DNA of 64,000 nt. Source: Amoebidium appalachense (taxonomy: Eukaryota > Ichthyosporea). Below are positions 12,831 through 24,300 of this stretch, piece after piece. Below the pieces are notes generated by a model. It saw nothing but the letters and a program-made list of their open reading frames with translations, had not been told where the DNA came from and did not search any database. The stretch is taken from assembly GCA_963693365.1 (NCBI GenBank), contig CAVNZM010000005.1:6696001-6760000 (forward strand). Direction: 5' to 3'. Each line of letters starts with the position of its first letter. The first letter of the stretch is position 1. The translations under genes were made by a program, and so were the position numbers.

Positions 12831-12867
<37 letters not shown>
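11843..12867 (+). repeat. Tandem duplication, unit about 485 bp
   Basis: A unit made of a C run, a CA tract, CACACGCAGGGGCACGC, a second C run, then about 190 bases of unique sequence ending near GAGGGCGGTGGCTCGCTT occurs twice almost without change. Landmarks such as CCATGATGGCCACAATG lie at about 12253 and 12735, 482 bases apart. Only the homopolymer lengths differ clearly. A third C run begins at about 12830 and ends at 12867. No gene is visible in the unit. Confidence 0.9.
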
Positions 12868-12868
<1 letters not shown>

Positions 12869-13159
12869 CTATAAACACTTGGCCTGTCACGAGTACCCGT
12901 GCCGAGCCTCACTAAATTCTCACGACCTCCCTCAACCCCCTTTTCAGTATCAATGCATATTAATGCACGTCACTAAGTTTAATTTAATTTAGGGCCACCC
13001 AAGCTCTTCACAGCAATCGGGAGCGTCTGTAGAGTCGCGACGTGCCCGGGCTGGCGGGCGGGCGGGCAGGCGGAGGGGAGCTGGCCCGTACCGACTCGCG
13101 ATCGATGACAGGCACACACACACAGATGTCAACACACATGCACACACACAACTGCTATT

Positions 13160-13207
13160 AGAATAAATGTGGAGCAGAGGCAGGATTCGGTCCTGTGACC
13201 TCTGTAA
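13160..13207 (+). repeat. Repeat X copy 1, left part
   Basis: AGAATAAATGTGGAGCAGAG and the bases after it match 27472-27523. The repeat is broken here by the Harbinger element and resumes at 16365. Confidence 0.85.
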
Positions 13208-13783
13208 GGGCCTGTTTGGCAACCCGGGTTTAGGGTCCTAAATCCGGATTACGGGCGATTTTGGGTTTAGCGCTAAATCCAAATCTCAAAATCCAGCCGC
13301 TGCCAAACAGACGGCCAGATCCGGTCACGTAAATCTGGGTTTCAAACCCCTCGGACATGGCCGTAATCTGGATTCCACTAATCCACCTCGGGAGGTGGAT
13401 TAGCGCGAAATCCTTTCAGGTCCTGAATGTCCGACCCAATGAATGTTCATTTTATGGAACTATATATGGTGTCCTTTTGCACCAATCGTCGATAGTTTGA
13501 AGTGGCCAAAAAAGGATTGTTGAAAGGGCGCCAATTTCTTTCTTTTTTTTGTTATGGTGTGGGCGGGGGGATAGTGCAACAAACATCTTTTACGTGTAGA
13601 AGTGAGTATGATGTAGTGATCACCGTTTGAAATCATTGTTTTAGTGTTCGGCCTCGCCGCCTGGTGCAGCATTAGTAGGAATACAAAAGTACTCAGAATG
13701 ACCTTTGCAACATCATGTGCAGAAAGGTGTGTGTGTGTGCAGTTTTTTTCTTTTCTTTTACCTACTATCTTTCTTTGAGGGGG

Positions 13784-13837
<54 letters not shown>

Positions 13838-14824
13838 GGGGACGGGACGGACACATGTCACTGCACGATTCAGTGCTCATTTACTATTCACCAGGCACCC
13901 TGTGCCCTGCTCGTGTAGTCAACCCACATAGCTGCAGCAATTTGATCTCTTCTGGCATCTGCCTCTGCCTCGTCTTCTTGTTGGTTTTGGTTGCCCCTGC
14001 CTAACACAGAGTTAAAAAACATCAAGGCCTTACATCAAGCATACAGTCTTATAAATCATCCCCCTACCCACCCCCTCCTTTCCCCTGGTTCCCCACACAC
14101 ACCAACAACGCTGCCGCCGCTCAGAGGCACACTCCATCCCAACTCGAGCAATATCAGTCACACCACAAAAACCACATCAAAAAAACGTGCAGACGCACAC
14201 TCCAACCCATCTTGACCCGTTGCCCACCACAAAACCAGAGAACAAAATAAAAACAAAAATAACTGAAAAACTGGTAGAGGAAGAGAAACAAAACCAAATG
14301 CAACCAAAGACTTACCACGTGTAGGCAAGTTGTGCTGCTCTTCGTCTGAGTAGTGGCCATGCTCCTCCGCGTTGTGCTTTTTTATAACGTTCATAAGTAG
14401 AAAGCACACAAGAATGATCTTCGAGAGCATCTTAGGACAGTAGTTGGTGGCTTTCTGGAGTATCTGAAAGCGGTTTTTCAGCATACCATAGAACCGCTCA
14501 ATGACCACCCGCGCCTTGGCATGCCTCAGGTTGAATAACTCCTTCGCATTCTGAGGACTAGAACACGACACATGAATAGACAACACCAGACACTTCAACA
14601 TCAATATGACAGTGTGTGTGTGCGCGTGGCTGTTTGTGTGTGTGCATGTTCGTTTAGTGTGTGCACGCGGGCATGACCCGTGCGGGCACACGCGGACGCA
14701 TGTGTGTGTGCGTATTTGTACACGTGAGTCTGTGTAGGTGTTTGTGCATGCGCGCACGACCTTCAGGTTGGATGTGTAAACTATCTATCTCTCTTTTTCT
14801 CTCCCTATCCACTCTCTCTGTGCA

Positions 14825-14900
<76 letters not shown>

Positions 14901-14994
14901 AACAAAAGGAAACAGGAAAAGCACACTTTTTTACAGATGTAGGGAGGGAGTGATGGGTCGAGGGGCCTTCTTTTTTTGGGGGAGGGGGGAGGGG

Positions 14995-15029
<35 letters not shown>

Positions 15030-16364
15030 CTAAATACGCCATTGCTCCCGTCCCTTACTCCTTCAGATGATAGCGGACTCCTCTGTAGGGTGCCAAAATT
15101 TCGTTTGTGTTCGGGTAGCCCTGGTCACCCAGGTAAACTTTCCCCGTCGGCACACGTAAATTTTGTGGAGGGGGCTGCTCGAGGGCACAGTTCAACACTG
15201 TGCTGTCTGCACCACATCCCTCCCCACCGGGCAAACAATATGTGGAATATGCTTCCCAGTCGCATGCACCCAATATATTTTGTGCTGTGAAACCTTTCCT
15301 GCACCGATACCGATCAGCAGCCTCCGGTTTGACCTTGCACGGAACAAGAGTGCCATCAACTGCCCCGAGAACAATACGGAAGTAAGGCCAAAACTCAGGG
15401 TTTTCACGCACCCAACTAGGCACCATATATGACTCATCGGGTTGAATCATGTATTCTTCCCCGAGAGCAGCAAGCGTGGCATCGATGCCTTCTCGAAAAC
15501 GCCTGCAGCACACAATGATGTCTGATTATTTTCCACATTCCTACATATAAGCTTCATTGAAAACAACAGCAAAACCTTGAGACAGTGCACGCGCACGTGC
15601 ACCCTGGACAGTGGAACACAACCCATTCGGAGCATTGTTGTTTAACAAGCACAGACAAATGCTGCAAACACACAGCCAATAACATAATTCAACAGGGCAG
15701 GAGTCATAGCACTACATACCGGCTCACGGTCTCGGTGCTGTGTTGGAAACGTTCGGCAACGTTCCTGACTGCAACACCCTGCCCAAGGGTATACAGCATC
15801 ATGCAGGTAAATTCCTGAGCGTCCATGTTATCACTCTCTTCAATGAATGGAGCCAACTTCTCAATTAACTCCCTTGCAACATATGGACTCACGCGTAGGA
15901 CATCGTTCACCCTTGTCTCGTGAGCTGTGCCAAGCAGTTCTTGCACATACTCTCTACCACTGAGCGGGGAAGTACGACAGGGCTCTTTGAGCTCTGGGCT
16001 ATAGGTCAAGGCTGCAATCGCAGCCAAAACGGCTATGTTCCGGGCTGCATACATGGTGAGTGTCTCAAATAAAACCGTATACAACTCAGCACTTTCGTGG
16101 TTTATTACTGCTTATCACTATGGTGTATATGTGTAGCGGGTCTGCAATTGCAAGTCACCGACCGGTGATGAACAGCGTGACAGCTGCAGAGCAAATCTAA
16201 CCCGAAATCGTACGTGGGCTGTTTGGCATCCATGGGTTATCTACCCGGCTTAACCCAGGTTTCGGCTGAGATCCGGATTCTGCAGCATAATCTGGATTTC
16301 GATTTTGATATCCAGATATCCCCCGAAATCCAGATTACACTAACCCGCGTTGCCAAACAGGCCC
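13208..16364 (-). mobile_element. PIF/Harbinger DNA transposon
   Basis: The element is 3157 bp with inverted termini starting GGGCCTGTTTGGCAAC at 13208 and its complement ending at 16364. The next bases are also similar (CCCGGGTTTAG against GCGGGTTAG). It is flanked by a TAA duplication (13205-13207, 16365-16367), the 3-bp T-W-A type of this superfamily. Subterminal regions repeat AATCCGGAT/AATCCAGAT-like motifs on both sides, plausible transposase sites. It encodes a DDE transposase on the minus strand. A second Myb/SANT-type ORF, usual in the superfamily, was not found. Simple repeats lie in non-coding parts: a G run (13787-13835), (TG)n (14832-14897) and a G run (15000-15029). Confidence 0.93.
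14316..16054 (-). CDS. Harbinger-type DDE transposase (spliced)
   Basis: Three exons join in frame on the minus strand. Exon 1 is 16054-15720 (ATG, MYAARNIAVL; donor GTATGT). Exon 2 is 15502-15059 (acceptor CTGCAG; donor GTAAGG). Exon 3 is 14557-14316 (acceptor TTCTAG; donor GTAAGT). Exon 1 ends in a helix-turn-helix-like region (VRNVAERFQHSTETVSR). The catalytic triad is visible: Asp in LGAVDGTLVPC, Asp in VYLGDQGYPN (both exon 2) and Glu in ARVVIERFYGMLK (exon 3), as in DDE superfamily endonucleases of Harbinger elements. A final exon downstream of 14315 is required but not resolved. Introns are 217 and 501 bases; the second holds a (TG)n tract and a G run. No internal stop was seen, so the element may be recently active. 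Confidence 0.85.
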
Positions 16365-16562
16365 TAAGAGACAACCACTTCTAGATCTACATAGCGGATC
16401 TCAGATCCTCCGGTACCATCTGAGGATGGTCTCAGATGCCGTGCCGGCTGCTTTATATGCCTGAGCGGATGCCAGTCCGCGAATACATCGTCCAATAGGA
16501 TTACAGATAGTCTCTCAGGATAGATCGGGATTATGTACTAGCCAATAGGAAGACAGTTATGG
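16365..16562 (+). repeat. Repeat X copy 1, right part
   Basis: This continues repeat X after the Harbinger insertion and matches 27524-27544 joined to 32979-33158. Features are GATCCTCCGGTACCATCTGAGG, GCTTTATAT and two CCAATAGG motifs, which suggest promoter-type sequence such as part of an LTR. The uninterrupted target of the YR retrotransposon of copy X2 is visible here at 16394/16395. Confidence 0.85.
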
Positions 16563-16911
16563 TTCCTGGCGTATGCGGGGCGGGATAGGCGGGAACAGTA
16601 CGTGACCAGTGGGAAGAGCAGGAATAAACAGATAGACTTTTCTATCATAACACACCCATTTTGCGATATGCCAGTCACTAGCGAAGGCAGAAATCTATGT
16701 CTTGAACAAAGAAAAAGTTACAGGTGATGCATATGCCACGTAGCACTGGCACCCCTTGTCAGAGAGACCGTGACCTCTCACACATCCAAGGCTGGATCCT
16801 CGGGCAACTGTTGAGTTGTAAGCATAGCGGCGCTCAGCAGTGTCCTTATGTAGTAGGGGACCGGAAGATGTTCATGCTGCGACATGAAGAGAAGTGGAAA
16901 AAAGATTAGGT
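16563..16911 (+). other. Sequence shared in part with 47127-47250, no gene seen
   Basis: Bases 16563-16655 (TTCCTGGCGTATGCGG, then GGGAAGAGCAGGAATAAACAGATAGAC) match 47127-47250 with indels. The remaining 250 bases are unique with no convincing coding frame. Confidence 0.5.
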
Positions 16912-17104
16912 TTGGGGGTTTACGCTGTTTACTCGAGGCAAAGAGAGACCAGTCTCCTGTATGGGGGGTTTTTGCTCGGAATATCCCCTCAGCGGTATAT
17001 CATGATCACGTACATAGATGTCGGGTGATGACTATACATCAGGGTTTACTTTCTCTACGAGACACCATAAAGACTAAGAAAAATCAATTAGTTGGGGTTC
17101 CCCG

Positions 17105-17330
<226 letters not shown>

Positions 17331-17541
17331 GTGCGTGCGCTAGAATTTTGTAATGATGTGTTTCTCAAGCCAATCAATACATCTAATAAACAGGTCGTAG
17401 TTACGCGTGTTTAGTATGAAATCAAGGATGTTGTAATTTACAGGTAGGCTATCTTTCTGGGTGTCTGTTGTGAATGTGACGTGTGTGTGTTGCGGTATTA
17501 TGTGGTCTATCAAATTACATTTGGCGATACATGACCGTTTA

Positions 17542-18101
17542 GGTTTTATTTGTGGAAATTATTGACATAAATATTTTTCTGGGTAAACACGTAGGATGGG
17601 TGTCCGATATCAACAGACTTCGTTTCATGTTTTAGCAGTTCGCGTTCGGCTGCCCGCATACGGGCACCTATTAGCCGATCAAAACATCAGATTCCACAGA
17701 TCACTAGACCGAGTTTGATTGGCTCAGGATCAGATTTCACATAACACTAGATCGATTTTGATTGGCTCAGATCGGTAGCCTTAGGTATATAAGCACGACA
17801 GTTTTTAGCAGATCAGCAAGCAACAAACACATCTTCTGTGTTTAGCACCTACAGCTTTACAGCTATATTTTTCTTTTTCACCCACCCACCTACACCCTAC
17901 ACTCAACCCCCATTGATCCCCACATACGTGCTGTTTTTTCACGGGGCGAAGACTTCCCCCGTTTTTTTGGGCACAAGGACCTCACGGATCAATAAATTGA
18001 TGACTGGGGGCTTGCCGTGGTTTACAACCATTGCAGGTTCACTTTCGTCCAAGGGGATGTCCCCCTAGAGGCAACACACGTCCCGGAGTAGTTTTCATAG
18101 A
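17542..18101 (+). mobile_element. Solo terminal repeat (A2-B2) of the YR retrotransposon
   Basis: This 560-bp segment is the reverse complement of the left end of the YR element at 41465-42022, including the CTATGAAAACTACTCCGGG end and the ACAAATAAAACC end. No internal genes remain. In repeat Y the empty target is visible at 753/754 (CCAGTT|TAAACG). The flanks here join exactly there with no duplicated bases. It is best explained by recombination between the A1 and A2 repeats of a full element. The strand given is the coding direction of the lost element. Confidence 0.88.
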
Positions 18102-18267
18102 AACTGGTGTGTGTGTGTGTTGTTTGGGCATGCAAACGATGCCACCTTATACTTATTAGATCTCCACTGTATAGCACGTGTACAGTAAAAGCGTGGTAAT
18201 TGATCAATAATACCATCAGCTAGAGAAAGACCAGTTCTACAGGAAGGTAATATGTATTTAGGTGTTG

Positions 18268-18990
18268 TGTCGTATCCTATAGTGTATGTACTAGAGACGC
18301 GGCACTCTACTGAGTGTACACACACGAAAAGGAACGAACGTGTACGGAAAAACGGTAAAGTTAATTCAGACCAGGCTCCGACGGGCAAACTTAGATCCGT
18401 ACGGAATGAGACTAAGTTACAACTGAGGCCATCAAGGCCGTGCCCTCAAAGATCATCATCACCTGGCCCCCTACGATGCCACATTCCAAACATTCCGATC
18501 TACTTTTATCGTGCGCCTGCACGAGCTAAGTCGATCTACTCAACTAATATATTTATCCATGTCTCACCCCTCACCCTCCCCCTAGTGGCACCGCAGAGTC
18601 TAAGTCTACATTTCATACTATCCTCCCCCCCCCTCCCTCCCCCCTTTCCTCTACATCGAAATATATAAATACGTTTGGCAACATACACTATCAAACCTTG
18701 CCAATACTTACAAAAGGGCTTCTGCCCGAACAATCACATTCCTAAGTCCTCCTACGATCATCTATCCTACACACTAATTAGAATTCTATTGGTCGGCTGC
18801 CCCGGCTGACGTGGTCCAATGCCCTGCGCCGGCAGAGGCAAGATGCACGCAGCTGTACAGCTATCTTGAGGCCTCGAACTTGATCTTGATGATCTGTGGA
18901 CCCGGGCCCACCCCCCCCCCCCCCCCCCCCCCCCCCCGGATCTCGATCGTAGACTTAGGCTGATCTGCTGAGACGGATTAGTATATGTCA
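18268..18990 (+). mobile_element. Solo LTR of an unidentified LTR retrotransposon
   Basis: The segment starts TGTCGTATCC and ends ATATGTCA (TG...CA). It is flanked by the 5-bp duplication TGTTG (18263-18267, 18991-18995) and interrupts repeat Y exactly there. No second copy or internal region is in the window. A C run of about 27 bases lies inside (18911-18937). Orientation is unknown. Confidence 0.8.
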
Positions 18991-19081
18991 TGTTGTACAT
19001 TTGTGAGTGCCATATTGGCAATATGGTTAAGGCGGTCATTGTATATAAAACGAGACATAAGGCTTAGTTTTTCAAGGTGTC

Positions 19082-19858
19082 TGTTATGTCTCCGCGGCGA
19101 GCATTCGTGTCAATCGATCGATTCAGATCTATTCAGATCTATTTGCTTTATTTACAATTCGTCGGTGCCGGCTCATCCAGTCAGATGTCGGCGTTTGCTG
19201 ATGAATGAGCCAATCATAAATGTTATATCTGCTTTTCCAATCGGATGATCAAATACAATTACATATGTTCGGTTACTTGGAAACGAACTACAGTGAGACT
19301 CGCGTGAGTGGACACTTATGGCCTCTTCTGTGTTGATTGGAACACGTAAATGCTGCGGCCATAGAGAACGAATAACTAACAAGCAGGTTGTGAGTGATTG
19401 GGGAGTCTCATATTCGACCAGTCATGTTGAGGGCATCCCGGTAAAGTCCAGCTGCAATGAGTGGTCGTTGTAAACCTGCAGTTACACATGTGAGAGAGAC
19501 AGCACTCCGAAAGGTAACTGGTAACCAAAGTCATAAACAGGAAAAGTACTGGTACCTGTTTATTTGGAGTATATTTCGGGGCTGTGTAAGTCATAAGTCA
19601 TGCAGCAGTAAAGATTATATATGAGTGTTAGAACCGGCAAGAGACCAAGTAGTCACACACAGTAATTACTAGCCCTGTACTAATCTGTAATATGATTGGT
19701 CGGCTAGGGAGTTGTGTAATTGGTCAAGTAATCTTGTCCGGGTCGACCATCCGTATATAAACGCACGCATCGATCCTCTGAAATCCAGTTCAGAGTGAAC
19801 CCCGTTTACACTCATACACATACATTTTACACTGAAGTGTCCGTGAGGATACTTTACA
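19082..19858 (+). repeat. Gypsy 5' LTR
   Basis: It starts TGTTATGTCTCCGCGG and ends GATACTTTACA, 777 bp, the same length as the 3' LTR. The next bases (AGCTACACCAATCC) hold the presumed primer-binding region, but I could not match it to a tRNA 3' end. Confidence 0.93.
19753..19761 (+). promoter_or_regulatory. LTR TATA box
   Basis: GTATATAAA stands about 160 bases before the gag ATG, downstream of ATTGGTC motifs (inverse CCAAT type). This is a plausible start region for the genomic transcript. The 3' LTR carries the same site at about 26830. Confidence 0.6.
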
Positions 19859-19922
19859 AGCTACACCAATCCAATTGCTATATTGCAAAACTTCCGTCTC
19901 GGCTGTTGCTTTCGCCCCCAAC

Positions 19923-21320
19923 ATGGAGCCTGAACCCCCCTTTTCGCCGGTCGCCGGGCTGAGTGCAACCTTCGCCCAGGCTCTTGTTTTTGGCCCCCTC
20001 GGCAAGCTCAAGGATGCCACCGTCAGCAAGTTCACCCAGTGGCGCGGCCAAGTTATGGATCCGCAGGATGAGATAGACCCAGAGTTTCTCGACGCTCTGC
20101 CCCCCTGTGTGATGGAGTGGCAAGACCCTATTGTGATGGATGAAGTGTTCTACGACGCTCCTGCGGCCAGGGCTTCTCAGGTTCCTGAAGTGTGTGCTGC
20201 TGCTGCAGCTATGATGGAGAAGCTCAAGCTTCCTCAACTCTCCAAGGCTGATAACGTGTTTGAATGGTACCGTCTCATCGATCGCATCGCCAAGCTGTCC
20301 CCCGACACTTCCCTGGCCCAGTGGCAAGTCATGATTCTGCAGAGTGTGAACCGGGCAAGTGGTGATCCTCGTGTGTTGGAGATGGCTACCCTCCTTGACG
20401 ACTACATGGACCCTGAAAACGACAAGAAGACGGTGCCGGTTCGTGCCCTCAGCATTGACGGAGAGGAGCGTTCGGAGGCCTCTCTCTTTCACCTGGCTTC
20501 TCGGACACCACTGAAGACGACTCGCCCTATGCACAAGGGCAAGGGTGAGATTCTGCAGGTCGAAGTCGAACTGACTGCGTCTGAGTGGCTGCTGCGTTTC
20601 ATCGAGAACTACTGGCTGACCAACATTCGGCGTGAATCATATGAGACACAGATCCGGGCCCTCCGTTTCACTCCCACGTCGGATGCCACGGCTGCCAGTA
20701 TTGGTGGCCAAGTGACGGCACATACCAACACGTTTCGCCGTCTGCTGGAGTTAGCTGGTTTGAACACCGACGTCAGCGGTCAAATGCAACGTAGTTTATA
20801 CAGGAATACGTTTGAGGCAGATGCGCAGTTGTGGGAAATAGCTCAGGCAAATAGCAGGCTCGATGAGGCTCAGTCAAAAATTATTAACAAGCTCGAGGGT
20901 CGTTTCGCTAGTCGGCAGGCGGCCAAGAAAGCGCAGGTCAATAGTGTTTCCACCCCAGGTAACAACGGTAGTGGTATTGGTGCTCCGGAGATTGCTGCCC
21001 TGCAGGCTCAGATAGCTAGCTTATCGGCTCAGGTGGCTGCCTTCCAGGCTGCCGGTGGTAAGGCCAAAAATGACCGTCAACCCCGTCGCCCGGCTCCCTA
21101 TCAGAAAAACGGCAAGCACGGTAGCCAACAGGGTAGTGAGAGACCAGTAGTGCCTATTTCAGATCGAGTTTGTTTTCATTGTACGGGGATAGGGCATCAG
21201 AAACGGGACTGTCCCAACCGAAAATTGCCTAAGACTTTTCCCTCAGCCCCCGAAGGTATTAGGTGGAAAGATCATGCTCAGCAGGCGTCGGCTAAAATTT
21301 TGGCCGAGCGTCGGCGTTGA
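19923..21320 (+). CDS. gag: Chromovirus Gag
   Basis: The frame runs 465 codons from ATG (MEPEPPFSPVAG) to TGA. The frame is open further upstream but has no earlier ATG. The N-terminal and central part is helical and charged, as in retrotransposon capsid regions (W-L-L-R-F-I-E-N-Y-W near residue 225). A single CCHC zinc knuckle, CFHCTGIGHQKRDC, lies near residues 418-431 and would bind RNA. It forms the particle and packages the element RNA. The pol frame follows in the same phase after the TGA and a 14-codon spacer, which raises stop readthrough as the route to Gag-Pol. Confidence 0.92.
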   Translation: MEPEPPFSPVAGLSATFAQALVFGPLGKLKDATVSKFTQWRGQVMDPQDEIDPEFLDALPPCVMEWQDPIVMDEVFYDAPAARASQVPEVCAAAAAMMEKLKLPQLSKADNVFEWYRLIDRIAKLSPDTSLAQWQVMILQSVNRASGDPRVLEMATLLDDYMDPENDKKTVPVRALSIDGEERSEASLFHLASRTPLKTTRPMHKGKGEILQVEVELTASEWLLRFIENYWLTNIRRESYETQIRALRFTPTSDATAASIGGQVTAHTNTFRRLLELAGLNTDVSGQMQRSLYRNTFEADAQLWEIAQANSRLDEAQSKIINKLEGRFASRQAAKKAQVNSVSTPGNNGSGIGAPEIAALQAQIASLSAQVAAFQAAGGKAKNDRQPRRPAPYQKNGKHGSQQGSERPVVPISDRVCFHCTGIGHQKRDCPNRKLPKTFPSAPEGIRWKDHAQQASAKILAERRR

Positions 21321-21362
21321 CGGGGCGCTGAGAGTGGGGTAGAGTATATTGCAGTTGAGGCT

Positions 21363-24300
21363 ATGTGCAGTGATAGTGAAATGTCTAAAATCAACGTGTC
21401 TTGTTATACAGATACTGTTGAAGTAAATAAGACAATAAATCACTCACGGCCTGGTGCCGTAAATCAGTCAGTTAAAACTGCTGTGGTGCAATTTACCCCC
21501 TCTCTCGTTGAGAATCAGCATGAAGCTAAGTCTTTCCCCCGTTCCCCCCTTTCCCCCCTTTCCCCACACCCCCCACCCCCCTTCCTCCCGTCCCCCCCCT
21601 TTTCCCCTTCCCCCACCCCCTCCCCACCCCCCACCCCCCTCCCCCCTTCCAATATTTCTGTGTCGGTGATAGAGACTAGTGTGGAAAGTAGTGAAGTGGA
21701 AATTTCTGTGTTACAGGAAGTGTTTGCATCTTTAATTCAGCCAGCTGAAGCACGGTTATATGTTCCTGTGGTATTGGGTGATGTTCAAATTCATGATGCT
21801 CTTTTAGATGGTGGTGCAAACATTAATTGTGTGCATGAAAAAGTTATTTGTAATTTAATGAAGATGGGTGCACGTGTTACAATGTTTTCAAATAACTTAG
21901 TGAGTGGTGTGAAGACTGCCAATCCTGATGCATCGTTGAATGTGGTGGGCCGGGTCACTCTCCCATGTACCATTGGTTCCCACACATTATTTGTCACGTT
22001 TGCTGTTTGTGCAAACATGGGTCAGAGTATGATTTTAGGCCGTCCATTTTCAAAGGCACATGTTAAATTGTTAGATGAAGAATCTAATAAGTTGCATTTG
22101 AAGAAGGGTGGTAGTGTACGTTTGCACACGGGTACGGAGGGGTATCAAAGTACTGCACACACTGTCAGCGAAATTTGTGTACCTCCCCACAGTCGTGCAT
22201 TCGTCCGGGTGAACTTAGACAAATTTGCTGTCGTGGCAGATATAGGTGTCTTTGTTCCGGCAGCTAGGTTACTTCCATTTGTGAGTCCTTCATATAGTAA
22301 AGTGGCGGCTGATAAAACAATCATGATCGAAGTAGAAAATCGAAATTTTGATTCAGAATTAGTAATACCTGCTGGCACGCGATTGGGATATATCGAAGGG
22401 CAGCTGCCTTTCGATACAGTTGTTGCAGAAATAGTTATCCCCACCCCCGAGCTACCTTCAGATAAACTTAGTAATCCGGAAGCATGTGGCCAGCCCGAGA
22501 CATCAACACCAACAGGAAGTCGCTCGCCTACGGTTGATGGTGTTTCAGTGTCTGCGGTTACCACGGTGTCTGGTCATCAGTCCGATGCAGTAGGTGTCAA
22601 TCCCTCATCCACAGAAAAGGGCCCTTCTAGTGATGATATTGGTAAAGCAGACGGAGTGTGTGCAGGTGAAGGTGCAAGTAGTAACTGTAACAAGGAGGGT
22701 GATTCCGGTGAAGTGAGTCTCCCCTGGGGTATGGTAGATCCAGGTTGGACGGATCAGCAATGTGCCTTAATTCTTCCCATGTTAAATCGAGTCAAAAATG
22801 TATTTCTTAGGCATCCAAAAGATCACGGTTTTGTGAAGGGATATACAGTGGCAATTGATACAGGTGATGCCAGTCCTGTGGTGATGCCTCAGTATCGAAT
22901 GGAGCAATCGAAATTAGAGTCAGGTAGGCAAATGATTAGTGAATTTCGAGAAATGCAGATTTTAGAGCCTAGTAAAAGTCAGTGGCGGTCACCGGTACTT
23001 TTAATTAAAAAACCAGACGGGTCCTACAGGATGTGCACAGACCTACGCGGCCTTAACTCTGTCACTAAAAAGGATCTCTTTCCCCTTCCCCGTATTGATG
23101 AATTACTTGATAGTTTTCATGGCTATAAGTGGTTCTGTGTCCTCGATTTGAAAAATGCATTTTTTCAGTGTCGGCTTAGGGAAGAGGATAAGGAGAAGAC
23201 TGCTTTTGCATTCGATGGTGAGTTGTGGCAGTTTACTGTGATGCCCCAAGGTCTTGTGCATGCACCTGCAAATTTGTGTCGTATTATGCGCGATATCTTG
23301 CGTCCGTGTTTATCGTATACGGCGTGTTATATGGATGACGCATGTGTCAAAGGGAGAACGTTTGAAGAATTAGTTTCTAATTGTGAAAAAGTGTTCTCTG
23401 TGTTGGAAGCTGCTGGTATGAAAGTGAGTGGTAAAAAGACCATAGTGGGGGTGCAAGATGTTAAATTCCTGGGTCATAGGATCACGAAGGATGGTGTTAT
23501 TCCTGATCCTAGTAAAATCAAGGCTATTACAGAATGGCCTCACCCTAAAACGGTCACTCAGCTCAGGCAGTTTCTAGGACTAACCAATTACCTCCGTCGT
23601 TTTATACGGAGGTATGCCGAAATTGCTCACCCTCTTACTAAGCAGACAGGTGGTGACAGAAAAGCCCCCGTGTTGTGGGACTCTGAAGCTTTAGAAGCTT
23701 TTGAACGGTTAAAAGAAGTATTGGTAAGTGATAATGTTCTCGTTCACCCCGATTTCTCCCCCACACAAGGTATTTTCCGAGTTCGGGTAGATGCCAGTTT
23801 AGTCAGTGAGGGTGGCATACTGTATCAAGAACAGGATAAAGTAGATAGAGTAGTTGCATATGGCAGTCGAGTATTTTCCCCCACGGAACGACGTTACAGT
23901 AATCCAGAACGGGAAAGTCATGCTATCTATCATTTCATTACCAAAGAGTGGAGACATATTTTGGTAGGTAGGACGTTTGAGGTGTATTCTGATCACAAAC
24001 CTACTTTAGCCATGAAAGGTCTTACTAAGCTAACCAACGAACGCATGCAACGGTGGGCTGCAGAGTTAGCTTCGTTTGATTACAAGGCTTTTTATGCAAA
24101 AGGTGAAAGTATGAAAGATTGTGATGCACTCAGTAGAAATGCATACATCGAGTATGATAAATTCACCCAAACACACCCTTTTGATGGAGTAAATGTTGAA
24201 GTAGATTCAATCAACGTGTCAAATCAGCATGTGTGGGCTGCTGAAGTAGACATCTCCTCTCTTAAGGATAGTATGGTGAAGGTAGGGGCCCCGGTACACG

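Noticed and set aside
19878-20534. Long minus-strand frame opposite chromovirus gag
   Set aside because: It is the antisense shadow of a well-supported gene.
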